DNA of 64,000 bases from Chromatiales bacterium. GTDB taxonomy: Bacteria > Pseudomonadota > Gammaproteobacteria > Steroidobacterales > Woeseiaceae. Made by a program: the position numbers and the translations under genes. Shown here in pieces: positions 38,596 through 48,810 of this stretch (positions are counted from its first letter, which is position 1; every line of letters starts with the position of its first letter). The stretch spans positions 85,366 to 149,365 of the forward strand of contig SHLT01000001.1 in NCBI GenBank assembly GCA_004282875.1, in the 5' to 3' direction. The notes under the pieces were generated by a model. That model was not told where the DNA came from, made no database searches, and saw only the letters and a program-made list of their open reading frames with translations.

Positions 38596-39948
38596 TCAAA
38601 AGGTGAGGCTGAAAGTCGCGCCGCCCACGTCGTTGTTACCAACCCGAATGAAGCCGCCGTGCGCGATCATGACCTGCCGCGCCAGCGCGAGTCCCACACC
38701 TGAGCCGCTATCCTTCGTCGTATAGAACGGTACGAAGATCCTGTTGGCAAGATTGGCGGGCACGCCGTCACCGTTGTCACAAACCTCAATCACGACATTG
38801 TGGCGGCGGTTCAGCCGCCCCCTGATTTTCACGGTCGCATCGTCGACCGATGCCGTCGCCTGCCAGGCATTGCGCAGCAGGTTGATGAGCACCGGCTCGA
38901 GCAAATCCCGGTCCGCATAGACGTCGAGTTCGCTGGGGCTGACATCGACCAGGAACGCAACGTCGTCGCGCGGACACTCTGCCCTGGCCAGCCGGATGAC
39001 GGCCTCGAACAGGTCGGCGAGGCGAATGCGCTTTTTCTCCGGGGGCGCCAGGCGCGTCACCTGGCGGTAGCTGTCGACAAACTGCATGAGGCTGTCAGAC
39101 CGCCGCGCAACCGTGCCGATCGCATTCTGGAGGTCTTCGAGGTCGTCGTCGACCCTTTCTTTATCGCGCACTTTGTCGACGACGTCGCCGACCACGTCGG
39201 CCGCGGTCTTCGCCAGCGAGGTCACTGGCGTGATCGAGTTCATGATCTCATGGGTGAGCACGCGCACGAGGTCCTCCCAGGCTTCAGCCTGGGTCGCATC
39301 CAGTTCTGACTGGATGTCCTGCAGTGAAATCAAACGTTCCCTCTCGCCCGCAACCACCAGCTCCGTAGTTGCGAGTGTGAGTTTGTATTCAATACCCTCG
39401 ACCGTGAACGTGACCAGCTGCCGGACACCCGGAACCGCGGTGGCCACAGATTCCGCGAAGCTGAAACCGAACCGTCGCAGGTCGCGCAGTTGGGTGACGT
39501 GCTCCGCTCCGAACAGGCGTCGAGCCGCGTTGTTGCGCAGCGTAACGGACTCGTCGGAATGCAGCGTCAGCAACGGCACCGGGATGTGATCGATCAGCGC
39601 GGTTGCTCGCCGCAGCGCCGCTTCCTGCTCGCTGCCACGTTCTCGCATGCGGGCGAGGATATCCGTGAAGGCCTCGCCGAGCGGCTGAAATCCCGAGCCA
39701 TCGCGGCTGAAATCAAACCGCTGCGAATAGTCTGCATAGCGCGCGGCGTCGAGAAAACGCGCCACCTCGCGGTTGGTGCGACTGACAAACCGCCATAATT
39801 CCGCGACGAGCGCGCCCAGCAACACAGCCGCGATTCCCATCGAGATGTGGTAGCCGGGAATGAGCAACAGCCAGACCACGAGCGCCATTGCTGCACCCGT
39901 GAGGACCAGGCGGACGATGAGCGCGACAACGAAGCGCCTAAAGATCAT
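38596..39948 (-). CDS. Sensor histidine kinase (NtrY-like)
   Basis: Two N-terminal TM segments, HAMP-like region, LVRVLTHEIMNSITPVTSL H-box, N/G boxes (LRNAWQATA, DNGDGVPANL, GSGVGLALARQVM). Confidence 0.92.
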   Translation of the reverse strand: MIFRRFVVALIVRLVLTGAAMALVVWLLLIPGYHISMGIAAVLLGALVAELWRFVSRTNREVARFLDAARYADYSQRFDFSRDGSGFQPLGEAFTDILARMRERGSEQEAALRRATALIDHIPVPLLTLHSDESVTLRNNAARRLFGAEHVTQLRDLRRFGFSFAESVATAVPGVRQLVTFTVEGIEYKLTLATTELVVAGERERLISLQDIQSELDATQAEAWEDLVRVLTHEIMNSITPVTSLAKTAADVVGDVVDKVRDKERVDDDLEDLQNAIGTVARRSDSLMQFVDSYRQVTRLAPPEKKRIRLADLFEAVIRLARAECPRDDVAFLVDVSPSELDVYADRDLLEPVLINLLRNAWQATASVDDATVKIRGRLNRRHNVVIEVCDNGDGVPANLANRIFVPFYTTKDSGSGVGLALARQVMIAHGGFIRVGNNDVGGATFSLTF

Positions 39949-41320
39949 GCTTTTCCATACGGCGATAGAGCGATGCGCGTGTGAGACCGAGTTCGGCGGC
40001 AGCGCGCGATATGTTGAAACCATGCTTGCGCAGCGCTTTGGAGATGGTCTCTTTCTCGAGGTGGTCGAGATTGTAAATCGTTGGCATGACGGACGTTTCC
40101 GCCGGCGCAGAGTCGCCGGAATAGTCGAGCTGCAGGTCACGCGGGCCGATGACGTCCGCTTCGGCGAGGATCACAGCGCGCTCGACGGCATGGCGCAATG
40201 CCCGGACATTGCCCGGCCACGGATAGTCGATGAGGGCCGTTTCAGCGGCGGGCGAGAACGCTCGCTCCGCGCCGCCGTATTTGCGCGAAAATTTTTCGAG
40301 GTAATGCCGTGCAATCGGCATGATGTCATCAACGCGTTCCCGCAGCGGCGGAATTTCGATCTCGACGGTGTTTAGGCGGAACAGCAGGTCATTGCGAAAG
40401 TGATCCGGGTTGCGCAGCTGGTTCGCGGGCAGGTTGGTCGCCGCAATGATGCGCACGTCGAAGGGCTGGGCCTGGTGCGAGCCGACGGCGGTTACCTGTC
40501 GTTGCTCCAGCACACTCAGCAGTTTCGCCTGCAGGTGCAGCGGCAGATTGCCGATCTCGTCCAGGAACAGGGTGCCGCCGTTCGCCGCCTGAATGCGGCC
40601 GATACGATCCTCGTTGGCATCCGTAAACGCGCCCTTGCGGTGACCAAAGAGTTCCGACTCAAACAATGACTCACTGATCGATCCCATGTCGATAGAGAGA
40701 AAGACCTCCTCCGCACGCGTCGAGTGCCGATGCAGTTCGCGGGCAATCAGCTCCTTGCCGGTACCGTTTTCTCCAAGAATGAGAACGTTCGCATCGGTTG
40801 GTCCGGCACGCCGCACAAGATCCAGTACATCGCGCAGCGCGGACGACTCGCCAATGATGTCGTTGTCGTGAATTGCCGCATCGCGCACGAGGGCCTGGTT
40901 GGTCTGCCGCAATGCCTGCGATTCGATACGGCTCTGCCGCAATTTCAGCGCAGCAGATATCGTCGCCACGACTTTCTCGTTTTGCCAGGGCTTGGCGATG
41001 AAGTCCGTTGCACCCTCCTTCATCGCGTCGACTGCGGTATTGACGCTGCCGTGGGCCGTGATCATTACGACGACCGCCTCCGGGTCGATATCCAGGATGG
41101 ACTTGAGCCAATGCAGTCCCTGCTTCCCGGACGATTCGCCGGGGCCGAAATTCATATCGAGCAGCACGACGTCGATGTCGTTGTCCGCCATTTGTTCCGG
41201 AATGCGTTCGGGATTCCCGCAGGTCGTGACCGAGCCGAACTGGCGACGGAGCAGCAGGCGCCCGGCCGTCAGAATGTCCTCGTCATCGTCGACGATGAGT
41301 ATGTTGCCTGGTGTGCTCAT
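39938..41320 (-). CDS. Sigma-54-dependent response regulator (NtrC family)
   Basis: Receiver (NILIVDDDEDILTAG), AAA+ domain with GAFTDA motif (HRKGAFTDANEDRIG), ENGTGKELIAREL, Fis-type HTH C-terminus. Confidence 0.96.
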   Translation of the reverse strand: MSTPGNILIVDDDEDILTAGRLLLRRQFGSVTTCGNPERIPEQMADNDIDVVLLDMNFGPGESSGKQGLHWLKSILDIDPEAVVVMITAHGSVNTAVDAMKEGATDFIAKPWQNEKVVATISAALKLRQSRIESQALRQTNQALVRDAAIHDNDIIGESSALRDVLDLVRRAGPTDANVLILGENGTGKELIARELHRHSTRAEEVFLSIDMGSISESLFESELFGHRKGAFTDANEDRIGRIQAANGGTLFLDEIGNLPLHLQAKLLSVLEQRQVTAVGSHQAQPFDVRIIAATNLPANQLRNPDHFRNDLLFRLNTVEIEIPPLRERVDDIMPIARHYLEKFSRKYGGAERAFSPAAETALIDYPWPGNVRALRHAVERAVILAEADVIGPRDLQLDYSGDSAPAETSVMPTIYNLDHLEKETISKALRKHGFNISRAAAELGLTRASLYRRMEKHDL

Positions 41321-41356
41321 GACGCTCCGCCCGAAGTGTTCGAAATCGTACACTGA

Positions 41357-41374
41357 CTGTCCGCAAGCGTACAG
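41357..41374. promoter_or_regulatory. Candidate enhancer/activator dyad upstream of the sigma-54 promoter
   Basis: CTGTCCGC-AA-GCGTACAG, 7 of 8 positions inverted, about 50 bp upstream of the -24 element. Confidence 0.5.
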
Positions 41375-41424
41375 TTTTGTGCATCCCTCGCGAGCACACT
41401 CATATAAAAACAATGACTTACGCG

Positions 41425-41440
41425 TTGGCACGCTCCTTGC
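41425..41440 (+). promoter_or_regulatory. Sigma-54 (RpoN) -24/-12 promoter
   Basis: TTGGCACGCTCCTTGC fits the TGGCAC-N5-TTGC consensus exactly. Confidence 0.93.
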
Positions 41441-41487
41441 TATCTATACAGGTAGTCGCAACAAGCGGGCGAGGACGAAAGGACGTC

Positions 41488-42807
41488 GTGGACAAAATCA
41501 GGAAACTTCGAGAAGCCAGGGAGCCGGCCGGTCTGGGCGTGTCGGGACAGGCCATGGACCGCCGGGTTGAGAAGAAGGCGCCCTACGGTCGCTACGCGGC
41601 TTACGCCGCCGGTGGGATAGCCGCCCTGGCCTTTGCCTGGTGGTTCGTCGACACGCTTATGGGCGGTCGCAGCCTGAGCGTGAATGCGGAGCGCATCACG
41701 GTTTCCGCAGTGAGCGTGGGCACCTACGAGGACTTTATTCCCCTGCGCGGCCGGCTGGTGCCTCGCAGCACCGTGTTCCTCGATGCCATCGAAGGTGGTC
41801 GTGTCGAGGAGATCCTCGTCGAGGACGGCGCGTCGGTCGCGGCCGGCGACCTGATTGCCGTGCTGTCGAATACGAATCTGCAGCTGGAGGTTCTGGGGCG
41901 CGAAGCGGCCGTGACGGAGCAGCTCAACAACATGCGCACGATCGAGCTGCAGCTGGAGCAAAATCGTCTCGCCCACAAACGCAACCTCGTCGAAATTGAC
42001 TACCAGATCACGCGGCTGACCCGTGAGATCAGTCGCCAGCGGGAGCTGATCTCCAAGAACCTCGTCTCACAATCGACGATCGACGAACTCGATGACGAGC
42101 TCACCTACTATAAGAATCGCCGCGACGTGACGCTCGAAAGCCAGGAAACCGATGCGCGTATGCAGGAGCAGCAGCTCGTCCAGCTACGCGACGCCGGGCA
42201 GCAGCTGCAGGCGGGTCTCGGCTTCGCGCGCAAGAACCTCGACGATCTCAGCGTGCGTGCGCCGGTGGCCGGCAAACTGTCCGGATTCAACATCGAAGTC
42301 GGACAGTCGATCACGCGCGGTGGCCGGCTTGGCCAGATTGACGATCCGGACGCCTACAAGCTCAATGTCGAGATCAGTGAGTACTATCTGAGTCGCGTCG
42401 ACCTGCAACAGCTAGCGCTCGCCGAGCACAACGGTAAGGACCTCGGCCTGCGGATCTCGAAAATTTACCCGGACGTTAGCGAAGGGCAGTTCAAGGTCGA
42501 CATGCTCTTTGAAGAAGACCCCGTGGGTCTACGCCGGGGGCAAACCCTGCAGGTTCGGCTGACGCTCGGTGACGACACCGATGCCGTTCTCATACCGAAT
42601 GGTTCTTTCTACCAGGATACCGGCGGTAGCTGGATCTTTGTCGTTTCACCTGGCGGCAGAGAAGCGATCAAACGAACGGTCAGCCTTGGACGCCGCAACG
42701 AAAGTTTCATCGAAGTACTCGATGGGCTGGAGCCCGGCGAGCAGGTCATTACATCACCGTACACGAGCTTCATCGGCATGGATCGATTGAACCTCGACGA
42801 CGAATAG
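41488..42807 (+). CDS. HlyD/RND-type periplasmic adaptor (membrane fusion) protein
   Basis: Single TM, lipoyl-like GGRVEEILVEDGASVAAGDLIAVLSNT, coiled-coil, VRAPVAGKLSGFNIEVGQSI. GTG at 41488 preferred. Confidence 0.9.
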   Translation: MDKIRKLREAREPAGLGVSGQAMDRRVEKKAPYGRYAAYAAGGIAALAFAWWFVDTLMGGRSLSVNAERITVSAVSVGTYEDFIPLRGRLVPRSTVFLDAIEGGRVEEILVEDGASVAAGDLIAVLSNTNLQLEVLGREAAVTEQLNNMRTIELQLEQNRLAHKRNLVEIDYQITRLTREISRQRELISKNLVSQSTIDELDDELTYYKNRRDVTLESQETDARMQEQQLVQLRDAGQQLQAGLGFARKNLDDLSVRAPVAGKLSGFNIEVGQSITRGGRLGQIDDPDAYKLNVEISEYYLSRVDLQQLALAEHNGKDLGLRISKIYPDVSEGQFKVDMLFEEDPVGLRRGQTLQVRLTLGDDTDAVLIPNGSFYQDTGGSWIFVVSPGGREAIKRTVSLGRRNESFIEVLDGLEPGEQVITSPYTSFIGMDRLNLDDE

Positions 42808-42832
42808 AAACAACAACCCCAGGAAATCAGAC

Positions 42833-43513
42833 ATGCTGAAACTGCATAACTTGTACAAGGTCTACCACACCGACGAAGTTGAAACCGTGGCGCTAAACGG
42901 CGTCAACCTCGAAATCGAGCAGGGTGATTTCGTAGCCATCATGGGTCCATCCGGCTGCGGCAAATCGACGCTGCTCAATGTAGTTGGCATGCTGGATAAC
43001 CCGTCTGATGGGGAGTACTTCTTTTTTGACGAGAACGTTGCGCCGTACTCGGAGTCGCAGCGCAGCGAAATCAGGAAGCAGAATATCGGCTTCATTTTCC
43101 AGAGCTTCAACCTGATCGACGAGCTCAACGTCGCGGAAAATATCGAGCTGGCGCTGCTGTATCACAACATGCCTGCCGCCGAGCGCAAGCGACGCGTAAC
43201 GGAAGTCATGGATCGGATGGGTATTGCGCACCGCGCCAACCATATGCCGGGGCAGCTGTCCGGCGGCCAGCAGCAGCGTGTCGCCGTCGCGCGCGCCGTG
43301 GTTGGCGACCAGCCGCTGATCCTCGCGGACGAGCCAACGGGCAACCTCGACTCGGTCCACGGCCAGGAGGTCATGGAGCTGCTCCGCTCGCTCAATAAGG
43401 AGGGCACGACGATCGTCATGGTGACGCACTCGCCGTCGCATGCGGACTACGCGCATCGCATCGTCAACCTGTTCGATGGCCATATCGTCACAGAGAACAC
43501 GCGCGCGGCCTGA
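42833..43513 (+). CDS. ABC transporter ATPase (MacB/LolD type)
   Basis: [44 protein letters not shown]. Confidence 0.96.
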   Translation: MLKLHNLYKVYHTDEVETVALNGVNLEIEQGDFVAIMGPSGCGKSTLLNVVGMLDNPSDGEYFFFDENVAPYSESQRSEIRKQNIGFIFQSFNLIDELNVAENIELALLYHNMPAAERKRRVTEVMDRMGIAHRANHMPGQLSGGQQQRVAVARAVVGDQPLILADEPTGNLDSVHGQEVMELLRSLNKEGTTIVMVTHSPSHADYAHRIVNLFDGHIVTENTRAA

Positions 43514-43545
43514 GCTGCGCCGCAAGCATTCCAGCGGGGAATACC

Positions 43546-45972
43546 ATGTTTTGGAACAACGTAAAGATCGCCCTCCGTAACCTGCGCAAGAACAAGGTGT
43601 TCGCGCTGGTCAACATCCTGGGGCTCGCGCTGGGCCTCACGATCTATGTGTTTGGTGGCTTGCTCGTCAAGTACGAAAGCACCCATGACATGTTTTTCAA
43701 GAATGCGGCGAACATCTATACGATCGGGTCCATAGCGGCACCCGACCTCAATGTCGGCGTGGACAAGTTCAACGCGACATTTACAACCGTCGGGCCGATC
43801 ATCGAAGCTGAGCTGCAGGACGTAGAGCTGACGGCCCGCACCGTTAACAGCGAATACCTGTTGGCGGTCGGGGACAGGTCCTTTTATGAAGGCATCAGCT
43901 TTGCCGACGCTGCGCTGCTGGAAATCTTTGATTTCGAGTACATCCGCGGAGATGCAACGGCCTTGCAGGACCCGTCCGGTCTCGTGCTCACCGAGTCGTC
44001 AGCGATCAAGTACTTCGGTAATACCGACGTCATGGGCGAGACGGTCACGTTTGACAACGAGTTCGATTTTCACGTCACGGCCGTGATCGAAGATATGCCG
44101 CTTAACTCGCACTTTGCTTCGTCGGTAATCTCCGACGGGGCGCCGGGGTTCCTGGTACCAATCGACGGTCTCAACCGGATGCGCGACTGGGACCTCGCGG
44201 GCAACTGGAACAACCTTTCAATCAACAACATGACGTACGTACTGCTGCCCGACGCGCTCGACGAGGCGTGGCTGAACACACAGATGGATGGCATCTACGA
44301 ACGCATGGTGCCTGATGACCAGAAGCAGGTTATCGCGGATCTGACCGTTGCCCCGTTGCAGCGCGCGAATCTTGCCATCTGGGACATGATCGGCATGCCG
44401 GTCGTTGCCGTGGTATCGCTTCTCAGCTTTCTTGTGCTGCTTGTCGCCTGTGTCAACTATACGAACCTGGCGACGGCGCAATCGCTCGGTCGCAGCCGCG
44501 AAGTCGGCATGCGCAAGACCATGGGCGCCAGCCAGCGCCAGTTGCTCGCGCAATTCCTGATCGAAAGCCTGGTGATCGCGGCCATCTCGATGCTGGTGGC
44601 CATTGCCGCGCTGGAGATGATCATCCCGCTGTTTAATAACGCGGCCGGCAAGAGCCTGACGCTCGACTACCTGGGGACGCTCCCCTGGCTGCTTGTCACG
44701 ACCGTGCTCGTCGGCCTGTTCGCGGGCATGTACCCGGCGTGGCTGATTACCCGGGCAAGCCCGATTGATGCACTGCGGGACATGGCTCGTAAAGGCAAGA
44801 AGGGTGCCCGTATGCGCTCCGTGATGATCGGTGCGCAGTTCGCGATTTCCGCGTTCATGCTGGCGATCGTTTCGATTGTCTACATGCAAAACGAGAAGGT
44901 GAAGGAGTCGAGCTATGTCTTCCCGCGGTCTGAAATCTACACGATGGATCGCCTGTTCGTGGAGGGCATCAAGGACCGGCTGGATACGCTGAAATTCGAG
45001 CTGGAATCTCTGCCCAACGTGGCGGCGGTTTCCTACTCGTCACAGGTGCCGTTCGAGCAAAACAACTCGCAGAGCGGAGTTTCACTGCAGCCCGGTGATG
45101 CGGCAGGGCAGATCAACCTGCACACGATGGACCTGTCGCCGGACTTCTTCGCGACCTATGATATTCCGTTGCTGGCCGGTCGTCCGCTGGACAGGAACAT
45201 TGCGAACGACATCCAGACGGAAGACTCCGAGAGTATCAACGTGGTCATCAACGAGCTGGCGCTCGAGAAGCTGCAGTTCGGCACGCCGGAGAACGCTATC
45301 AACCAGCGGTTCTTCCGGCTGGACGATGACGGTGGGGCCACCGAGTACCTTGTTGTCGGCGTCGTACCAACACAGAACATCGTGGGTCTTTTCAATGAAG
45401 TGAAGCCCTGGATGTTCTCCTACGATCCGTCCAATCTGCGTATCGGCTCGATTCGCATTACCGGTGGCAGCATCATGGACACGGTCGAGCAGATCGAAGA
45501 TGCGTGGGATCGCGTCATTCCGGAGTACCCGCTTCAGGGCCGCTTCCTCGACGACGTATTCGATGACGTCTACCAGATTCTGAAATTCATGAACATGGCA
45601 CTGGCCGGTTTCGCCTTCATTGCGCTGGCGCTGGCCATGGTAGGCCTATTCGGGCTGGCAGCTTTCATGGCAGCGCAACGAACCAAGGAAATCGGGATGC
45701 GCAAGGTCCTCGGCGCAAGCACGATGCAGATCGCCCGACTGCTGGTGTGGCAGTTCTCTACGCCGGTGTTGTGGGCGCTGGCTGTAGCGCTTCCCGCGGC
45801 CTATTTCGCCACGACGACCTACCTGAACTTCTTCGCGGAGCGCATTGACTCGCCAGTACTGATACTCGTCCTGGCCGGCGCATTGGCGGTGATGCTGGCG
45901 TGGGGTACGGTGGCCGGACACGCAATACGCATCGCGCGTTCGAACCCGATCGTGGCGTTGCGTTACGAGTAA
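43546..45972 (+). CDS. ABC transporter permease, FtsX/MacB_PCD type
   Basis: MFWNNVKIALRNLRKNKVFALVNILGLALGL; two FtsX-like modules with RSREVGMRKTMGAS and RTKEIGMRKVLGAS. Confidence 0.94.
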   Translation: MFWNNVKIALRNLRKNKVFALVNILGLALGLTIYVFGGLLVKYESTHDMFFKNAANIYTIGSIAAPDLNVGVDKFNATFTTVGPIIEAELQDVELTARTVNSEYLLAVGDRSFYEGISFADAALLEIFDFEYIRGDATALQDPSGLVLTESSAIKYFGNTDVMGETVTFDNEFDFHVTAVIEDMPLNSHFASSVISDGAPGFLVPIDGLNRMRDWDLAGNWNNLSINNMTYVLLPDALDEAWLNTQMDGIYERMVPDDQKQVIADLTVAPLQRANLAIWDMIGMPVVAVVSLLSFLVLLVACVNYTNLATAQSLGRSREVGMRKTMGASQRQLLAQFLIESLVIAAISMLVAIAALEMIIPLFNNAAGKSLTLDYLGTLPWLLVTTVLVGLFAGMYPAWLITRASPIDALRDMARKGKKGARMRSVMIGAQFAISAFMLAIVSIVYMQNEKVKESSYVFPRSEIYTMDRLFVEGIKDRLDTLKFELESLPNVAAVSYSSQVPFEQNNSQSGVSLQPGDAAGQINLHTMDLSPDFFATYDIPLLAGRPLDRNIANDIQTEDSESINVVINELALEKLQFGTPENAINQRFFRLDDDGGATEYLVVGVVPTQNIVGLFNEVKPWMFSYDPSNLRIGSIRITGGSIMDTVEQIEDAWDRVIPEYPLQGRFLDDVFDDVYQILKFMNMALAGFAFIALALAMVGLFGLAAFMAAQRTKEIGMRKVLGASTMQIARLLVWQFSTPVLWALAVALPAAYFATTTYLNFFAERIDSPVLILVLAGALAVMLAWGTVAGHAIRIARSNPIVALRYE

Positions 45973-45975
45973 GCG

Positions 45976-46731
45976 TCAGGGACCAAACGAGAATTTCGAC
46001 TCGCCGGCCTGGCGGCCGGTGGGGTCGAAGCGCCGCTCTGTAAAACGCCAGTTGCCGTTCTTGTCGGCCAGGACGATCGTGGTGCAGCGGGTTCCGTAGT
46101 CGGGCGTGACTATAAAAGGCGCAGTGATCGCGTGAGCTTTTTCGAAGTCGAGATGACCGGTCTCGACTTCAGCAACCGGCGCCTTACCGCGATCGTCCAT
46201 CATGCGCAGCAAGCGGCTCTCATCGATCTCGCGCCTGGTTACCAGAGACGCGAGCTCCGCCTTGCTGCGTTCCACCTTGTGCCAGGGTCCGTCGAGCAGC
46301 GCATTGCTCAGACCGTAAGTGCCTGGTGCCAATGCACGAGTCCCTTCCTCTCGATTCGACAGGTAGGCAACTTCGTTGATCGTGCCGACGATGAGGTTGA
46401 AGCCCGCGTATGCGCTCCCCCTGATAGTCTCCAGGTAGTCGCGAGGTTCCATCCGGCTCTCGAGAAAACCGGTAACGAGGTGACCGCGAGACAGGAGCAT
46501 CGGCGAAGAGCGCGCTGCATCGCGAAAGTTGGTCACGGTCGCGAAGCGTCCATTTCTGTGCAGCGCGAGCCACGCTCCACCCGCCTGCAGGTCTCGTCCG
46601 CCCAGGATGTCGGGTTTGTCGGGCCACCAGTGCGCGGCCTGGGTCGGACGCGCGTGAAATTCGTCGCGATTGGCGGCCAGGATCAGGGGGTAATCCGGAT
46701 GCTGGCCGATGTTAAGAGCGATCAGGCACAT
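45976..46731 (-). CDS. NRDE (TANGO2-like) family protein
   Basis: MCLIALNIGQHPDYPLILAANRDEFHARPT. Confidence 0.92.
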   Translation of the reverse strand: MCLIALNIGQHPDYPLILAANRDEFHARPTQAAHWWPDKPDILGGRDLQAGGAWLALHRNGRFATVTNFRDAARSSPMLLSRGHLVTGFLESRMEPRDYLETIRGSAYAGFNLIVGTINEVAYLSNREEGTRALAPGTYGLSNALLDGPWHKVERSKAELASLVTRREIDESRLLRMMDDRGKAPVAEVETGHLDFEKAHAITAPFIVTPDYGTRCTTIVLADKNGNWRFTERRFDPTGRQAGESKFSFGP

Positions 46732-46744
46732 GGGAAAGCCGCCC

Positions 46745-47629
46745 TCAGCCCGTGCCGAGCCAGTGATTGACGAGGCGGCGGGCGATCGAAATCCGAAAAG
46801 GCAGACCCGTTTCCCCCGAGCCCAGCTGTTCACGCGTGAACCAGCGAGCGTCATCAAGTTCACCGTCGTTAAGACGAATGTCCGTCGAGGTCGCCTCCGC
46901 GACAAAGCCGAGCATCAACGACGACGGGAAGGGCCAGGGTTGGGAGCTGTGATAGCTGACCCGGCCTACGCGAATGTTGGTTTCCTCGTACACTTCGCGT
47001 CGCACCGCGTCTTCGAGGCTTTCACCGGGCTCCACGAAGCCGGCGATCGTTGAGTATCGACCTTCCGGCCAGTCGGCCTGGCGACCCAGCAGGCACCGGT
47101 CGCCATCGGCAACGAGCACGATAATGGCCGGGTCGGTGCGTGGAAAAAGTTCGGTGTTGCAGACTGGATTGCAGCAACGCCGCGTGTTGCCCCCCGCTTC
47201 CGGCTGCGACGCCGAGCCGCACTTGCTGCAGAACAAGCTTGCGTTGTGCCAGAGTACGATGGCCCGAGCATGCGCGACCAGGTTCGCCTCGTCGGGTGGC
47301 AATACGGTGCCGAGAAAACGCAGATCCTTGAATTCGCCGAGATCCGCGAAGGGTGCTTCCTGCCTGCGGTCGATGGACACGGCAAACGCCGGATGGTTGC
47401 GGAACAGGCCGAGGAAAATAACGTTCTGTTCGTCGATAAACGCTTCGACCTGCGCGTGCTCGAGGAGGACCGCGCCGGGTGGATCGCCGCCTGCCAGGCA
47501 GCGATCACCCCAGACTGGCACGAAGCGAGTGCCGTGCGCCGACATCGCTTCGGCCAGCCAGTCAGGGTCCTTGCGGCGCTCGCCGCTGCGGTCGACAAAG
47601 GCGCCCGCGAAGACGTTATGGTCTTCCAT
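46745..47629 (-). CDS. nudC: NADH/NAD-capped RNA pyrophosphatase, Nudix family
   Basis: Zinc ribbon (CSKCGSASQPEAGGNTRRCCNPVC) and Nudix box GFVEPGESLEDAVRREVYEETNI. Confidence 0.94.
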   Translation of the reverse strand: MEDHNVFAGAFVDRSGERRKDPDWLAEAMSAHGTRFVPVWGDRCLAGGDPPGAVLLEHAQVEAFIDEQNVIFLGLFRNHPAFAVSIDRRQEAPFADLGEFKDLRFLGTVLPPDEANLVAHARAIVLWHNASLFCSKCGSASQPEAGGNTRRCCNPVCNTELFPRTDPAIIVLVADGDRCLLGRQADWPEGRYSTIAGFVEPGESLEDAVRREVYEETNIRVGRVSYHSSQPWPFPSSLMLGFVAEATSTDIRLNDGELDDARWFTREQLGSGETGLPFRISIARRLVNHWLGTG

Positions 47630-47661
47630 CGTAGGAGCTGTCCGACCCTGGCGGGCGTTGA

Positions 47662-48048
47662 TCAGTTCTTTGCGAGCAGATCGCGGATTTCTGTGAGCAG
47701 CGTTTCTTCCGCCGACGGCTTGGGCGGCTCAGCAGGCTTCTCTTCTTCCTTCTTCTTCATCGAGTTCATGCCCTTGATCAACATGAAGATCGCGAACGCG
47801 ACAATCAGGAAGCTGATGACGGTGTCGATGAAAATGCCGTAATTGATCGTTGCTGCGTTTTCGCCTTCCCCGAGTGCGATAGCGAGTTCGCTGAAGCTTA
47901 TGCCCCCCATCATCATGCCAATCGGCGGCATGATGACGTCAGATACCAACGACGAAACGATTTTGCCGAACGCGGCGCCGATAATGATACCGACAGCCAT
48001 ATCGACAACGTTGCCCCTCATCGCAAAGTCTTTGAATTCTTTTAGCAT
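47662..48048 (-). CDS. mscL: Large-conductance mechanosensitive channel
   Basis: [44 protein letters not shown]. Confidence 0.97.
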   Translation of the reverse strand: MLKEFKDFAMRGNVVDMAVGIIIGAAFGKIVSSLVSDVIMPPIGMMMGGISFSELAIALGEGENAATINYGIFIDTVISFLIVAFAIFMLIKGMNSMKKKEEEKPAEPPKPSAEETLLTEIRDLLAKN

Positions 48049-48075
48049 TTGGTCTAACTCCCATATGAATCGTTT

Positions 48076-48669
48076 TTATTCTGGTACGGCTGGGCCGCGT
48101 GGCAACAGTGTACCGGAAGTCGCCGAAATCTCGCAGTTGGGGCAGGTCTTGTTGTCCAGTGCGAAGGCGTCCTGAACGTAGCGCGCATCGCACTGGCCAC
48201 AAGCCGCGAGGTAGAGTTCGTCGTTGTAGCCAATGCAATGCAGCAGGTTCCAGGCCCACTCGAAATTGAGCTTTACCTCGTCGTGCAGTAACAGGTAGGT
48301 CTCGTAGGCGCGGCAGAGGCGGTGCCCGAATTCCACGTCGGGGCGGGGCCAGCGCGGATGTACGGCATCGTTTTCATCGATCCGCACCAGCAGCCCGGCA
48401 CAAAACAACGCGACCAGCGTTGTCGCCTGCAGCTGGCTTTCCGGGTTTTTCACGTAGCGCTGCACCTGGCGCGGCGATTTTCCGCGTCGACGCTTGATGT
48501 CGGCCCGGCCGCTATTGCGAAAATAGGTCGAGTACAGCTTGCGAATCCTGTCGTCGGACAGACCCGTACACTCCCGGATAGTGCGGGTCCGGGCCTCGTG
48601 CCGGATCATTCTGAGGGCCAGCTCGAACTGGCTGCGTTCCCCTGCGTAGCGATCATCTGTCAGTCTCAT
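48076..48669 (-). CDS. FlhC-like zinc-binding transcriptional regulator
   Basis: FELALRMIRHEARTRTIRECTGLSDDRIRKLYSTYFR...AYETYLLL...CGQCDARYVQDAFALDNKTCPNC follows the FlhC layout, with a four-Cys site. Confidence 0.7.
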   Translation of the reverse strand: MRLTDDRYAGERSQFELALRMIRHEARTRTIRECTGLSDDRIRKLYSTYFRNSGRADIKRRRGKSPRQVQRYVKNPESQLQATTLVALFCAGLLVRIDENDAVHPRWPRPDVEFGHRLCRAYETYLLLHDEVKLNFEWAWNLLHCIGYNDELYLAACGQCDARYVQDAFALDNKTCPNCEISATSGTLLPRGPAVPE

Positions 48670-48693
48670 TATTTACTCTTTGTGATAGAAAAA

Positions 48694-48738
48694 GACCATA
48701 TATAGAGTTACGATACCCTATATCATCCATACATGGTC
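48694..48738. promoter_or_regulatory. AT-rich interrupted inverted repeat in a divergent intergenic region
   Basis: GACCAT-ATATAG-agttacgatacc-CTATAT-catccatac-ATGGTC. Confidence 0.5.
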
Positions 48739-48810
48739 CGACAATCAAATATATAGAAACTAAAAAAACGCACGAAAAAGGGGCCGACGACGTGCGACAC
48801 GGGAGGTTGT

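Noticed and set aside
41378-41398. TGTGC-N11-GCACA inverted repeat near the sigma-54 promoter
   Set aside because: Only 5-bp arms with an 11-nt spacer; too weak to list beside the 18-bp dyad.
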